A DNA stretch of 64,000 bases from Bacteroidales bacterium UBA1309 (GTDB taxonomy: Bacteria; Bacteroidota; Bacteroidia; Bacteroidales; Dysgonomonadaceae), in assembly GCA_002307185.1 (NCBI GenBank), contig DBTT01000020.1, positions 1 to 64,000 of the forward strand. The letters are read 5' to 3'. Positions 7,618-16,650 of the stretch are shown piece after piece (position 1 is the first letter of the stretch; every line of letters begins with the position of its first letter). A model generated the notes under the pieces. It was not told the DNA's origin and did not search any database. It saw nothing but the letters and a program-made list of their open reading frames with translations. Both the position numbers and the translations under genes were made by a program.

Positions 7618-7986
7618 AACTTCTGATTTTTTAGATATATGCGGATTCTTGAGGTGAGGGAGTTGAGTTTCATAACCTTTTTTTCCTGCTTCTCGTAAAT
7701 CCGACTTTTTTTATATGCGTCTTTCCGTCGGGTCGGTCGTTTTCGTTTCATATATGCCGGAAAGTGTAGGTTTTAGTCTTTGCAAGTTTTTGTTGAAAAA
7801 TACTCTCAAGCGAAGCGCAGCAGGAAGATTTTTGCATCAAACCCTTTAGGGCTTGAACTTTCAAAGAGGTTAAGAAGCCGCAAATACTTTTGCATATAGA
7901 AATGGAAATGATCAACCGCCCTAGTGGAATGACTGCCTATGGGAGGATTTTACCATAAAAGAAGCAGGATAAGATCTGATTTCGAC
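7618..7986. other. Non-coding region between ardA and the RadC-like gene
   Basis: About 370 bases without a supported gene of normal size. It includes the ardA upstream region; a weak inverted repeat, CTTTCCG (7721-7727) with CGGAAAG (7758-7764); three scattered copies of a TATATGC-type word near 7636, 7713 and 7751; a plus-strand -7 promoter element at 7885-7893; and an 18-codon open frame at 7902-7958. No RNA gene is recognised. Confidence 0.5.
7885..7893 (+). promoter_or_regulatory. -7 promoter element TACTTTTGC
   Basis: A perfect match to TAnnTTTGC nine bases before an ATG (7902) that opens an 18-codon frame ending at 7958. No good -33 element is seen at the usual spacing. The frame faces the RadC-like gene, so no intact gene is served in this window; it may be a relic promoter. 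Confidence 0.45.
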
Positions 7987-8009
7987 AAAAAAAGGGCTAT
8001 AAAAGCCCT
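7987..8009 (-). terminator. Terminator of the RadC-like gene
   Basis: A hairpin, AGGGCT (7993-7998) with AGCCCT (8004-8009), is followed on the minus strand by seven U residues. The stop codon of the RadC-like gene (7997-7999) lies inside the hairpin. Confidence 0.75.
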
Positions 8010-8449
8010 TCATTAGCAAAGCTGTAATGATCTTCTTCGGTCATAATGATATGATCCAGAAAAGAAATATCCAGAAGCTCACAAGCTTCCTTTAGCTTTT
8101 TTGTTAACCGAATATCTTCCTGGCTTGGTCGCAGAATGGACGACGGATGATTATGTGAAAAGATAATAGCAGAAGCATGTACTTTCAATGCCGTTTGCAT
8201 AATGATTTTAATATCAACCAATGTACTGGCCACACCACATTTTGAAATATTGGAAATTCCCAATACCCGGTTAGAACGGTTCATGAAAATAACATAGGCC
8301 TCTTCATGGTGTTGCATACATTCCCCGAATGCAATCTTGAAAATTTGTACTGTATCTTCAGAACATTTAATCTGGAAACGTTCGGTTGTTTTCACATTAT
8401 CCTTATAGGACACTTTGATTTCTGGAATCTTGAAATAATCTATTTTCAT
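7997..8449 (-). CDS. RadC-like JAB/MPN domain protein
   Basis: 150 residues from the ATG at 8449; the in-frame TTG nine bases upstream is rejected. The metal-binding JAMM signature is visible as SHNHPSSILRPSQED, with two histidines, Ser and Asp, and an earlier conserved stretch reads LGISNISKCGVAST. This is the short ICE/prophage RadC form, without the N-terminal helix-hairpin-helix of chromosomal RadC. Its function is uncertain despite the historical DNA-repair name. It is a common accessory gene of Bacteroidota mobile elements. A terminator overlaps its stop codon. Confidence 0.85.
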   Translation of the reverse strand: MKIDYFKIPEIKVSYKDNVKTTERFQIKCSEDTVQIFKIAFGECMQHHEEAYVIFMNRSNRVLGISNISKCGVASTLVDIKIIMQTALKVHASAIIFSHNHPSSILRPSQEDIRLTKKLKEACELLDISFLDHIIMTEEDHYSFANEGLL

Positions 8450-8587
8450 GACAAGCAAAATTTAAAATGAAACATTAATTTTTTGCTTTCACGTTCACAG
8501 GAAATTCATCCACTTCATGCAAGGTTTTCAGTGGGAATACTACCCGCAAGTGTGGAGATTGCCAATGCAAACACGCAGTGCCTGACC

Positions 8588-8620
8588 TTGCTACTTGTGG
8601 GTGATTTCCTGTATCTTTGC
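8588..8620 (+). promoter_or_regulatory. Promoter upstream of a decayed gene
   Basis: TTG at 8588-8590 and TATCTTTGC at 8612-8620 are separated by 21 bases. It points at the broken frames starting near 8661-8682, so it looks like the surviving promoter of a dead gene. Confidence 0.5.
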
Positions 8621-8681
8621 CTAAAAATTAGTGGAGAAATGACTTTAATATTAAGAGAATGGTAAAGCGGATATTTTTACT

Positions 8682-8889
8682 ATGCACAGAATATTGATTC
8701 TTTATTTTTTTCTGTTATCTACTTCTGTTTATCGAACGAGTGTCCAACAAGTTTGATGAGCCTATTGAACAGTATAATTAATCTAAAGCACAAACCAACC
8801 AAGTAGAAAGTCTCAGGGTTGCGAAAGAAGAACTGGAGCTAATTGAAGTGAATAAGGCTTTCTTACATTTGTTGAGACTTGAGAAATAG
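8682..8889 (+). pseudogene. Remnant of a small secreted-protein gene
   Basis: A start at 8682 opens a frame with a signal-peptide-like sequence (MHRILILYFFLLSTSVYRTS) that stops after 24 codons. In another frame, from about 8725, the reading continues as SNKFDEPIEQYN, an in-frame stop, then a helical charged stretch (QVESLRVAKEELELIEVNKA) that ends at a stop at 8887-8889. The pieces together look like one frameshifted and nonsense-mutated gene. No family is recognised. The rest of the 8450-8995 gap holds the promoter listed at 8588 and nothing else that I can support. Confidence 0.4.
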
Positions 8890-8963
8890 TTGCATTTTCT
8901 ATTCCCAATCTTTATTTACATAAAATATTGAGGACTAAAGGTCTATTGCATAATACAAATCAT

Positions 8964-8972
8964 TATATTTGC
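8964..8972 (+). promoter_or_regulatory. -7 promoter element of the defence operon
   Basis: TATATTTGC matches the Bacteroidota -7 consensus exactly and lies 24 bases before the XRE regulator start. No ideal -33 box is seen at 19-21 bases. It is the only convincing promoter before the nine-gene run at 8996-21610. Confidence 0.7.
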
Positions 8973-8995
8973 AAAACACATCAATAATTTGACTA

Positions 8996-9199
8996 ATGAG
9001 AAAGATAAATAGGCTAAAAATCGTACTTGTAGAACAGAATAAAACTGGAAAGTGGTTGGCGGAAACGTTGGGGAAGAATGAAGCGACTGTTTCTCGTTGG
9101 TGTACTAACGAAGCACAACCTTCTCTTGAAACATTGGTAAAGATTGCCAACGCGTTGAAAATTGACGTGAAGGATTTGTTAGTCTCTACAAAAAGATAA
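8996..9199 (+). CDS. XRE-family helix-turn-helix regulator
   Basis: 67 residues forming a single lambda-repressor-like HTH: KTGKWLAETLGKNEATVSRW (helices 2 and 3), then EAQPSLETLVKIANALKIDVKDLL. It has no other domain. It is the first gene of the defence run, 24 bases after a -7 element and five bases before the MBL gene, so it is likely an autoregulator controlling expression of the whole block. Small XRE proteins are common first genes of ABC-3C and other conflict systems. Confidence 0.85.
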   Translation: MRKINRLKIVLVEQNKTGKWLAETLGKNEATVSRWCTNEAQPSLETLVKIANALKIDVKDLLVSTKR

Positions 9200-9204
9200 T
9201 ATCT

Positions 9205-10266
9205 ATGGAATTCAAATTATTAAAGGCAAATAACGGAGACGCCATTCATCTTAGAACTAAAGATGAAAAAGGGAGGTTTTATAATATTCTGATTGATGGT
9301 GGAACGGGTGAAACGTATTCATATAAAAACAAAAAGGGAAAATCAAAACCTGGGGAGTTGAAGCAACTGATTGAGCACATAAAGAGCCAAAACGAATTTA
9401 TTGACTTGCTTATTCTAACCCATGTTGATGATGACCATATTGGTGGAATTTTGAGGTGGTTTGAGCAAGATGCGGATGCCAAAGGCTTAGTGAAAAAGGT
9501 TTGGTTTAATTCGGGAAGGCTTATATTCGAGTATTTTCAGCAAAAAGAGATCGAGGAAAACCTTTTGAAGATAAAAGATATTTCTTGTAGCAATACCAGT
9601 ATTGCACAAGGCGTTGCTTTTGAGGACTTCATTGAAGATAATAATATTTGGGATAGGCGAATTATTAAAAGTGGGGATGAGTTAAGTATATCCGGCTTAA
9701 AATTTACTATTTTATCGCCATCCAAAGATAAGTTGCAATTGCTTTTGTGTAAATGGGAAAAAGAGTACCCGATATCAGATACTTCCCGCACAAGCGATTA
9801 TTCTTCAAGCCTATCTGACCTTATCAATTCAGATTCTTTCAAAGAAGATGATTCTATACACAATGGAAGCGCCATTGCTTTTGTAGTTGAAAAACAGGAA
9901 AAAAATATATTGTTTTTAAGTGATGCACATCCTCAAACAATTATTGATAGTATGGTAAGTTTGGGATATTCACCCCAAAATCCATTAAAAGCAGATTTTG
10001 TAAAACTGTCTCATCACGGGAGCAAATCAAATACGAGCATTGAACTGTTAAATCTCATTCAATCCGATAATTTTCTGATTAGCTCAAATGGCAGTAAGCA
10101 TAAATTACCGGACAAACGATGCTTGTCAAGGATAATAAAAAATAAGGAACATGTTAACCTATATTTTAATTATCCAGAGTTGACATCCAATATTTTTGCG
10201 GAAAAGGATTTTTTAGACTATCCAAATTTCTCTATTGTTGAAGCCTTAGAATATATAAAAATATGA
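9205..10266 (+). CDS. Metallo-beta-lactamase-fold hydrolase (ComEC-like MBL)
   Basis: 353 residues without a signal peptide or membrane segments, so cytoplasmic. The metal-binding motif THVDDDHIGG (His73 to His78) is the HxDxDH variant seen in ComEC-type MBL proteins. A conserved Asp follows in FLSDAHP, and SHHGSKSN carries the late histidine. Such standalone MBL proteins are usually phosphodiesterases or nucleases. The gene is five bases after the regulator and overlaps the protease gene by four bases (ATGA), so it belongs to the same operon. It may be a second effector next to the protease, or a nucleotide-signal hydrolase; the substrate cannot be inferred. Confidence 0.8.
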   Translation: MEFKLLKANNGDAIHLRTKDEKGRFYNILIDGGTGETYSYKNKKGKSKPGELKQLIEHIKSQNEFIDLLILTHVDDDHIGGILRWFEQDADAKGLVKKVWFNSGRLIFEYFQQKEIEENLLKIKDISCSNTSIAQGVAFEDFIEDNNIWDRRIIKSGDELSISGLKFTILSPSKDKLQLLLCKWEKEYPISDTSRTSDYSSSLSDLINSDSFKEDDSIHNGSAIAFVVEKQEKNILFLSDAHPQTIIDSMVSLGYSPQNPLKADFVKLSHHGSKSNTSIELLNLIQSDNFLISSNGSKHKLPDKRCLSRIIKNKEHVNLYFNYPELTSNIFAEKDFLDYPNFSIVEALEYIKI

Positions 10267-11597
10267 GTATTGATGCTATCAAAGAGTATATTGTAATTGT
10301 AAATGGAGGAAGTGGCTGCATCTTCCAACCAATGGATAATAGCTATTCTTATGTATTAACAGCAAAACATAATATTACGAATGCTAATAATCAAATTACT
10401 CAATTTACGAGATTCAAATTGAATAATAATACTTGGACTGAAACTGAAATCCCTTTTGGATATTTTGTTGAAAACAGTAATTACTTTCCTCACCCTAATC
10501 GAGATATTGCAATAATAAAAATAGAAAAAATCCCTGATTTAGAAAATATTATCCGATTTGATGAAATTCAAGATAAAAGAATAGGTTATGTGTTAGTTGG
10601 TTATCCGGATACTCGAAGAAATGCAAATCCCAATACGAAAGAAAATTGGTATAGATATGACGAGAATGTAACCATTCTAAATATGAAAGCTAATCAACTT
10701 AGGGAGGGACAAGTTCCAAAGAATCCCGGATATGAAGAAATCGTTGGACATTCAGGTGGAGGAATTCTGAAAATTTCCGGTGATTACATATTATTAGCTG
10801 GAATTCAAAACAAAATGGCAGATGCAGCAAATGAGCAAATGGGTAGAATTGAATTTTCACCTATCAGTTTATTTGATGAAATAATCGCAGCTCACCAACA
10901 ACAATTATCTCCGCTTCATCCGCCATATTGTAAATCTTTTGGATTTATAAAAGAACAAATAATGAAATTAGATGGCTGTTTTCAGAGTGAAAATGTTGAA
11001 TATACAAAACTGTTTATTCAAAACATTACAGACGAAATATTAGAAAGTCCATTAACTCCAAATGTTATTAGAAATAGACTGAACAAAAGAATGCTTATTC
11101 ACAACGAAGATGAAGCTTGTTTATCTCGGAAAGGCTTGTGGATTACATGGCTTGAATTTCTTGTTGTGCTAAAAATTATAGGAGAGAACCCTCAAACTGA
11201 ACATGAATTAGAGGATATCTTCAATAAATACCGTGTAATGTATTCTTCCTCAAAAGAGGATTGGGGAAACTTATTCAAGGACAGAATTGCTTATTCTGAC
11301 TATAAAGGACTGAAAGATAATGCTTGTATCATTTTTGCAAATGAAATCCTTCCTCAAAAAACAATTGTGAAAAAAGGGATGATTTCTAATATCGCGAGAC
11401 ATATTCCAAGAAAGCAGATGAAAATTGATGAAGGGGTTAATAATCCATTCGAAAGTTTTACACATATACACATACATGCATTTCAGAAGGATTGCATTAT
11501 AGACAAAGAACAAGATTACAATCATTTTGATAATACAAACGAAGGTGAACTTTTCCAAAAACTCAAACAAGAATATGAAAGGATTATTAGAAGTTAA
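10263..11597 (+). CDS. Trypsin-like protease with ABC-3C C-terminal domain
   Basis: 444 residues. The N-terminal third is a trypsin-like serine protease with a full triad: His36 (LTAKHN), Asp81 (NRDIAI) and Ser164 (GHSGGGI). The C-terminal part (about 225-444) resembles the conserved effector tail of ABC three-component systems, with EACLSRKGLWITWLEFLVVL as the clearest stretch. In that model the tail docks the effector onto the middle component and ATPase, and the protease is unleashed on sensing invasion. No signal peptide is present. It overlaps the MBL gene by four bases and the next gene by 23 bases. Confidence 0.78.
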   Translation: MSIDAIKEYIVIVNGGSGCIFQPMDNSYSYVLTAKHNITNANNQITQFTRFKLNNNTWTETEIPFGYFVENSNYFPHPNRDIAIIKIEKIPDLENIIRFDEIQDKRIGYVLVGYPDTRRNANPNTKENWYRYDENVTILNMKANQLREGQVPKNPGYEEIVGHSGGGILKISGDYILLAGIQNKMADAANEQMGRIEFSPISLFDEIIAAHQQQLSPLHPPYCKSFGFIKEQIMKLDGCFQSENVEYTKLFIQNITDEILESPLTPNVIRNRLNKRMLIHNEDEACLSRKGLWITWLEFLVVLKIIGENPQTEHELEDIFNKYRVMYSSSKEDWGNLFKDRIAYSDYKGLKDNACIIFANEILPQKTIVKKGMISNIARHIPRKQMKIDEGVNNPFESFTHIHIHAFQKDCIIDKEQDYNHFDNTNEGELFQKLKQEYERIIRS

Positions 11598-12174
11598 AAA
11601 TATTGATTTTCTTGATGGATTATTTGCAAAATTTAAGCCCCAACTGTCAAAAATACAATTTGTTGGTACCATCAGCGTTTTTTCGTTCTGTTTCAAATCA
11701 GAAATAGAACTCAATGACAATTGGGAAATTATCACAAGTTCAATAGCAGCGAACTATCAATCCGAATTTGAAGAAGAAGAAACGGAATTTGAAAGGTGGA
11801 ATATATACATATTATTCCTAGTAAAGGGATGCGTTAGTAATCAACTGAAATATAAAATCGAAAATGACAAATTTTCAAGTAGAAAAATCATTCAAGATGG
11901 CATTAATGAGGAATTAAATTCAAATTCAGTATCTGACTTAATATTAAAACATATAATAAATAGCGATTTAGATATTTCCATAATAGATAACAAAGATACT
12001 ACCGGTAAAATTTCAACATATTCAAATGATTCGAAAATATATCAATTAATTGAAGCAAGTAGTGAATCAGAAACTTTCATGAAAAAAGCTGATAAAAAAG
12101 CTGAAAAAAATAAATTTGAAATTCTATATCAAAAAATCATCAAAGAAGTAAAAAATGAAATTCAAAAAAGTTGA
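11575..12174 (+). CDS. ABC-3C middle component
   Basis: 199 residues from the ATG at 11575; an upstream in-frame TTG at 11527 would overlap the protease gene by 71 bases and is less likely. The central motif FERWNIYILFLV, followed by VSNQLKYKIENDKFSSRKI, resembles the middle component that links effector and ATPase in ABC-3C systems. The C-terminal 25 residues are lysine-rich and helical. It overlaps both neighbours (23 bases upstream, 20 bases downstream), so its dosage is probably coupled to theirs. The family assignment depends mainly on size and position between effector and ATPase. Confidence 0.7.
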   Translation: MKGLLEVKNIDFLDGLFAKFKPQLSKIQFVGTISVFSFCFKSEIELNDNWEIITSSIAANYQSEFEEEETEFERWNIYILFLVKGCVSNQLKYKIENDKFSSRKIIQDGINEELNSNSVSDLILKHIINSDLDISIIDNKDTTGKISTYSNDSKIYQLIEASSESETFMKKADKKAEKNKFEILYQKIIKEVKNEIQKS

Positions 12175-15100
12175 AATTCAAGCATTTAGAGCTTATAGCA
12201 ATATAAAAGACGGAACATTTGATTTTACTACAAAATCAAATGATATTGCAAATTTTATTTCTATTTACGCGCCGAACGGTTTCGGAAAAACGTCATTTTA
12301 TGATGCTGTTGAATGGGGTTTCACGAATAATATAGGTCGTTTTTTGATGCGTATTGACGATAATAAAGATTCTATTCGAGCAGAAAATAGTAAGTATATT
12401 TTGCGAAATAAAAATGCGGATAAAAACACTGAATGTATTGTTAAGCTTTATACAACTTTACAAGATGAACCTTTCTCACAAACAATAGGTCGGTTAAGAG
12501 GCAAACAGAGAGACTTTAGATTTGACCCCAAAGATACAATCCCTGAACGTGAATATTTCCAAAAAGTATTATTGTCTCAAGAATGGATTGATGCATTCTT
12601 AAAGGAAGATGATGCGCATCTTAGATATGATAAATTTATTAATTCTTTCGGTTTTATAAATCTTGACAAAAAATATAAACTCATTATAGAGCTTATCAAT
12701 CATAATGACAATAAGATAGAGGAATTACAAAAGAAATTGAAAGAGTTGAATGTGCAATTGAAAATAAATTTTGATTTTGACCCTAAAATACTATCGAAAA
12801 TTAATTCAGAGATAGAGAAATTAAATAAAACGGGAGAGAAAATCCCAGCTGTTCAATTCGATTATACCGAGAAAAATATTCAGCAACTCACCGATTTAAT
12901 CAATGAGCGCATTACCGATTTGAAATATGAAGTAAGCAAATTGCAAGAAAAGATAACATCAATTGATTCGGCAGTTACAGGAGATAACCTTAGTAATATA
13001 AATATTGAATTATATTTTGACAACAAGGAAAAACTCAAACAATCCGAAAAGAAATTGACAGGTCTTAATAAGACAAAAAATCAATTTGAACAACTCCATG
13101 AAGCAGAAAGGGTAAAAAAGAATAAAGAAGAAGAACTTCATAAAATCAGCCAAGCGCAATTAAAATTCTTAGAGTTATTGGCCATATACCGCAAATATCA
13201 GGAAGTCAACAAAGAGTTGACAGCCATAAACGATTCGGTAGACAAAAGAAATGAAGAACTAAAAGAGATAGATGCCAAACTCAAACCACTACTGAATACT
13301 CATAATGAAATCAGTGTAAAATTAAATTCGGAAATAGAAAATCGTCAAAAATTGTCTTCTAAATTGGCTGCAATTCCTGAATTATTGAAATCATTAGATG
13401 AGAAAAATACAGCAAAGAAAGACTTGACTTTACTTATAGATTCTTATACAAAAACAAATTCTGAACACGAAGAACGCATAAGCATAATAACAAAAGAGAT
13501 TAAGGATTGGGATGAAATAGTAAATCAAATATCAACCGATGATTTTCAGGTTCCTGAAAATGAAAAAACAAAATCTTTTTATGAAGCAATCAAACGATTG
13601 AAATTAAGAGTTAATTTGATTACTGATTTAAAAACAGATTTAAGCAAAACCGAAACAGAAATAGCTAATGCAAATAAACTTAATGCCGATATAGAACAAT
13701 TAATAAGCAAAGGCGCCGATATTGTTAGCAAAAGCCAATCATCAGTTTGTCCTCTTTGTAAACACAACCATGATAAATTTGAAACATTGATTCAAAATAT
13801 TTCTGAGAATACATTCTTATCCGAAAGAATGAAAAATCTTTTATCATTAAAAACTAAAAATGAACAAGAGTTAGAAAGTTTATTAAATCAACAAAAGGAA
13901 GAAAAGAATGTCATTCTAAATACTATTAATCCTACTCTTTATAGCCTGAAAGAAAATCAATCCAAAGAGGTAATTGCCAAAAGTGAATTAGCAAAAACAA
14001 TTGAAGGATACAAATTGAAAGCTCAAAATTTGGATGCAGAAATCAATAAGCTATTGAAAGAATTAGGCAATAATGATGTTGAAGCTATTAAGAAAGACCT
14101 TGGTAATAAACTAACAGAATCATCAAGGATATCAGAAGAGTTGAAAGCAAGTCAAGCAGGAATCCTTACAACATGTCAGCCATTAGAGCAACGGAGAAAG
14201 GTTATAAATGAGCACGAAATCCCTTATTCTAAAGCGAAACTGAATGAACTAAAAGAAACTGACGCTTATGTAAGGATCATCAATTTTATGTCTGAAAATC
14301 AAGTCGGAGATAATGGTATTGTTCCTGAGTTTGACAAACGACAAAAGGATTTTCAGACAAAGATAGACACAGTAAAAGATGAGATAGAAAAATATGTCAA
14401 ATTAATTTCAGAGTATCAAAAGGCATTAGAGAAGAACGAGGAGGGAGCTGTACTTTCAGGTATCCAAAAAATTGAAATCGAAAAAGAATTGACGAATCAG
14501 AAAATCATGTCTTTTGAATATTTCCTAAAATCGGAGTTAGAAATAAATTTGCTCAATAAAACCAAAGATGAATTAAGAAAGTTATTGGATGATACAAATT
14601 CTATTTACAAAAAGAAAATTTCTCAAAAAGAGGATGTTATTCAATCATTTGAGAAGACAAAAGTGTATAAGGAAAGCGTATTGCCATTTTTAAAACATGA
14701 AGAATTCAAGCGAAAAGAAAATGCAATATTGGAAGAAAAATCATTCTTAGAGAAATCTGTATATCCTAAATTGAAACAAGAACGAGATTTACTTTCGGAA
14801 TTTATTGATAAACAAATTGAATCATTCTTTCACGGGAAATTGATTAATTCCCTGTATCAAAAAATAGACCCACATCCGGTATATAAAGAAATAAAATTCA
14901 AATGTGATTTCAGTACCGACAAACCACGGCTAAACGTATTTGTAACGGGCACAAATGGTAATGCATCTATCGTTCCAACACTATATTTTAGTACAGCCCA
15001 ATTGAATATCTTGAGCTTAAGCATTTTCTTAGCAAAAGCATTAAATGCAAAAGATAATGATGGCAATTCTGTTGATTGTATTTTTATTGATGACCCTATT

Positions 15101-15295
15101 CAATCAATGGATAGCATAAACATTCTTTCAACCATTGACTTATTAAGAAGTATTTCTGTCAATCTGGGAAAACAAATTGTTTTAGCAACACATGATGAAA
15201 ACTTTCATAATCTTTTGCAAAAGAAAATCCCTTCCGATAGATTTAATGCAAAATACATTGAATTAGAAACGTTTGGAAAAGTAAAACAACAATAA
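12155..15295 (+). CDS. Rad50/RecN-like ABC ATPase of the ABC-3C system
   Basis: 1046 residues. The N-terminal Walker A is APNGFGKTSFYDAVEWG. Two long coiled coils (about 180-520 and 550-880) meet at a zinc hook, CPLC (Cys532 and Cys535), close to the exact middle as in Rad50. The C-terminal lobe has the signature FSTAQLNILSLSIFLAKAL, Walker B CIFIDDPIQSMDS and the switch histidine in LATHDENFH, so the ATPase looks intact. It probably senses or clamps foreign DNA and activates the protease-bearing effector. Its ATG lies 20 bases inside the middle-component gene, and 38 bases separate it from jetA. Confidence 0.88.
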   Translation: MKFKKVEIQAFRAYSNIKDGTFDFTTKSNDIANFISIYAPNGFGKTSFYDAVEWGFTNNIGRFLMRIDDNKDSIRAENSKYILRNKNADKNTECIVKLYTTLQDEPFSQTIGRLRGKQRDFRFDPKDTIPEREYFQKVLLSQEWIDAFLKEDDAHLRYDKFINSFGFINLDKKYKLIIELINHNDNKIEELQKKLKELNVQLKINFDFDPKILSKINSEIEKLNKTGEKIPAVQFDYTEKNIQQLTDLINERITDLKYEVSKLQEKITSIDSAVTGDNLSNINIELYFDNKEKLKQSEKKLTGLNKTKNQFEQLHEAERVKKNKEEELHKISQAQLKFLELLAIYRKYQEVNKELTAINDSVDKRNEELKEIDAKLKPLLNTHNEISVKLNSEIENRQKLSSKLAAIPELLKSLDEKNTAKKDLTLLIDSYTKTNSEHEERISIITKEIKDWDEIVNQISTDDFQVPENEKTKSFYEAIKRLKLRVNLITDLKTDLSKTETEIANANKLNADIEQLISKGADIVSKSQSSVCPLCKHNHDKFETLIQNISENTFLSERMKNLLSLKTKNEQELESLLNQQKEEKNVILNTINPTLYSLKENQSKEVIAKSELAKTIEGYKLKAQNLDAEINKLLKELGNNDVEAIKKDLGNKLTESSRISEELKASQAGILTTCQPLEQRRKVINEHEIPYSKAKLNELKETDAYVRIINFMSENQVGDNGIVPEFDKRQKDFQTKIDTVKDEIEKYVKLISEYQKALEKNEEGAVLSGIQKIEIEKELTNQKIMSFEYFLKSELEINLLNKTKDELRKLLDDTNSIYKKKISQKEDVIQSFEKTKVYKESVLPFLKHEEFKRKENAILEEKSFLEKSVYPKLKQERDLLSEFIDKQIESFFHGKLINSLYQKIDPHPVYKEIKFKCDFSTDKPRLNVFVTGTNGNASIVPTLYFSTAQLNILSLSIFLAKALNAKDNDGNSVDCIFIDDPIQSMDSINILSTIDLLRSISVNLGKQIVLATHDENFHNLLQKKIPSDRFNAKYIELETFGKVKQQ

Positions 15296-15333
15296 TTAAT
15301 TATTTGAGAAGTAATAATTTTTAAATTCTTAAT

Positions 15334-16650
15334 ATGGATGCATTCAATCTATATAATGAAGTTAAGCAAGAATACAATAACTTGTTGCCCAACAGAAATA
15401 TCATGTTGGTAATTTTTCATTTATATCAGCGCATCGAAAATAAAGAACTTGACACGACTTTTACAGAAGATGATATTCTTAAATCGATAAGATATGTCAG
15501 GAAAAACGATATAAAAACGGAACAAACAGAACAATTTAACCAAACCATAAGGTCTCTGCAAAAATTTTTCCTGTGGAGAGATGAGAACAAAAATGTTTAT
15601 AGCTTCCGTCCTTATGCAGAACAATTGTGCGGCGAAATTTCCAAGGTGTTATCAGATACGTTCAATCCTACTGAAATAGAAGAAGATTTCAAATTCATTC
15701 TAAACAAATTAGATGATGAGCCATTTCCCAAATGGTATGAATATACGTTTGATACATATCGGAGAAAAGTTAGCGCACAAACTTCTGTCTTAGATAGGAA
15801 AGTGGCAAAGGCAATTCTGGAATTTCGTGCAGAAATAAACCAGAATGACGATTATGATGTATCCTCGCTCAAAAATATTGTAGATATACTGTCTGGCTTA
15901 GGAGTACAGACACGAGAATTGAATATCGCATTTCGTAGTTCAAGACAAATAGAGGATTGGATGATTAATTTCCAAAAAGAAGAAAAGGGCATTGCTTATT
16001 TCAAAGAAACAACAGACGTCATCCAATATTTCAAAGGAATAAGGAATAAACTACAAATCATTGGGCGAAAGATTGATGGAATGAAACCAAAATTGGATGA
16101 ATATATCAATAACATCAACCAACAGGATTTTTATAGAAAATTTAAACTGCTTCTCAAATACACTTTAGATAATTCCCAATTAACTAAAGGCGGAGAAGTT
16201 TGCTTCCCAAGAAATATTTACAATGAATGTATATTGCCGGATAAAATACAAAAATTTCTAATAATAAAAGAGAATTGGAGTCTGGAGCAAATTCCTTCGC
16301 TACGGACTCCAAAAGTTATTATTCCAGATACCAACAAAGAGGCCTCGCTGCTTGAATTAAGGCGATGTAATGAGCAAACAGCCATGTTCAAGCGCATTAA
16401 ACTGTATCTTGAAGACCTTGAATACCAGTTAAATACTTCAAAAGAAGTGGATTTTTCGATGTATTTTTTTGAAATAATGGAAAAAGAGCATGGAGATATA
16501 AACGTAGCTGTTCGTTTTGCTTCCCGTGCGATGGAGAAATATTTTAAAAGTAAAATACATCAAGTGGAAATCCACCAGAAAGAGAAAATAAGTTATTCAT
16601 TATATCCAACTATTGCCGTATGGAAGACAACGATATACAAAAGAAAGTGA
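15334..16650 (+). CDS. jetA: JetA / MksF-like kleisin subunit of a Wadjet system
   Basis: 438 residues, mostly helical. N-terminal winged-helix-like segments, a middle helical bundle (FRAEINQNDDYD to QIEDWMINF) and a C-terminal region fit a MukF/MksF-like kleisin. The identity is supported mostly by context: it opens a four-gene set with MukE-like, SMC-like and Toprim genes in the order A-B-C-D. JetA is expected to bridge the JetC heads and recruit JetB. The start follows the ABC-3C ATPase stop by 38 bases with no clear promoter between. It overlaps jetB by 31 bases. Confidence 0.75.
   Translation: MDAFNLYNEVKQEYNNLLPNRNIMLVIFHLYQRIENKELDTTFTEDDILKSIRYVRKNDIKTEQTEQFNQTIRSLQKFFLWRDENKNVYSFRPYAEQLCGEISKVLSDTFNPTEIEEDFKFILNKLDDEPFPKWYEYTFDTYRRKVSAQTSVLDRKVAKAILEFRAEINQNDDYDVSSLKNIVDILSGLGVQTRELNIAFRSSRQIEDWMINFQKEEKGIAYFKETTDVIQYFKGIRNKLQIIGRKIDGMKPKLDEYINNINQQDFYRKFKLLLKYTLDNSQLTKGGEVCFPRNIYNECILPDKIQKFLIIKENWSLEQIPSLRTPKVIIPDTNKEASLLELRRCNEQTAMFKRIKLYLEDLEYQLNTSKEVDFSMYFFEIMEKEHGDINVAVRFASRAMEKYFKSKIHQVEIHQKEKISYSLYPTIAVWKTTIYKRK

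Noticed and set aside
8483..8665. Plus-strand frame of 60 codons in the gap after the RadC-like gene
   Set aside because: It lacks family character, runs through the promoter at 8588-8620 and looks random.
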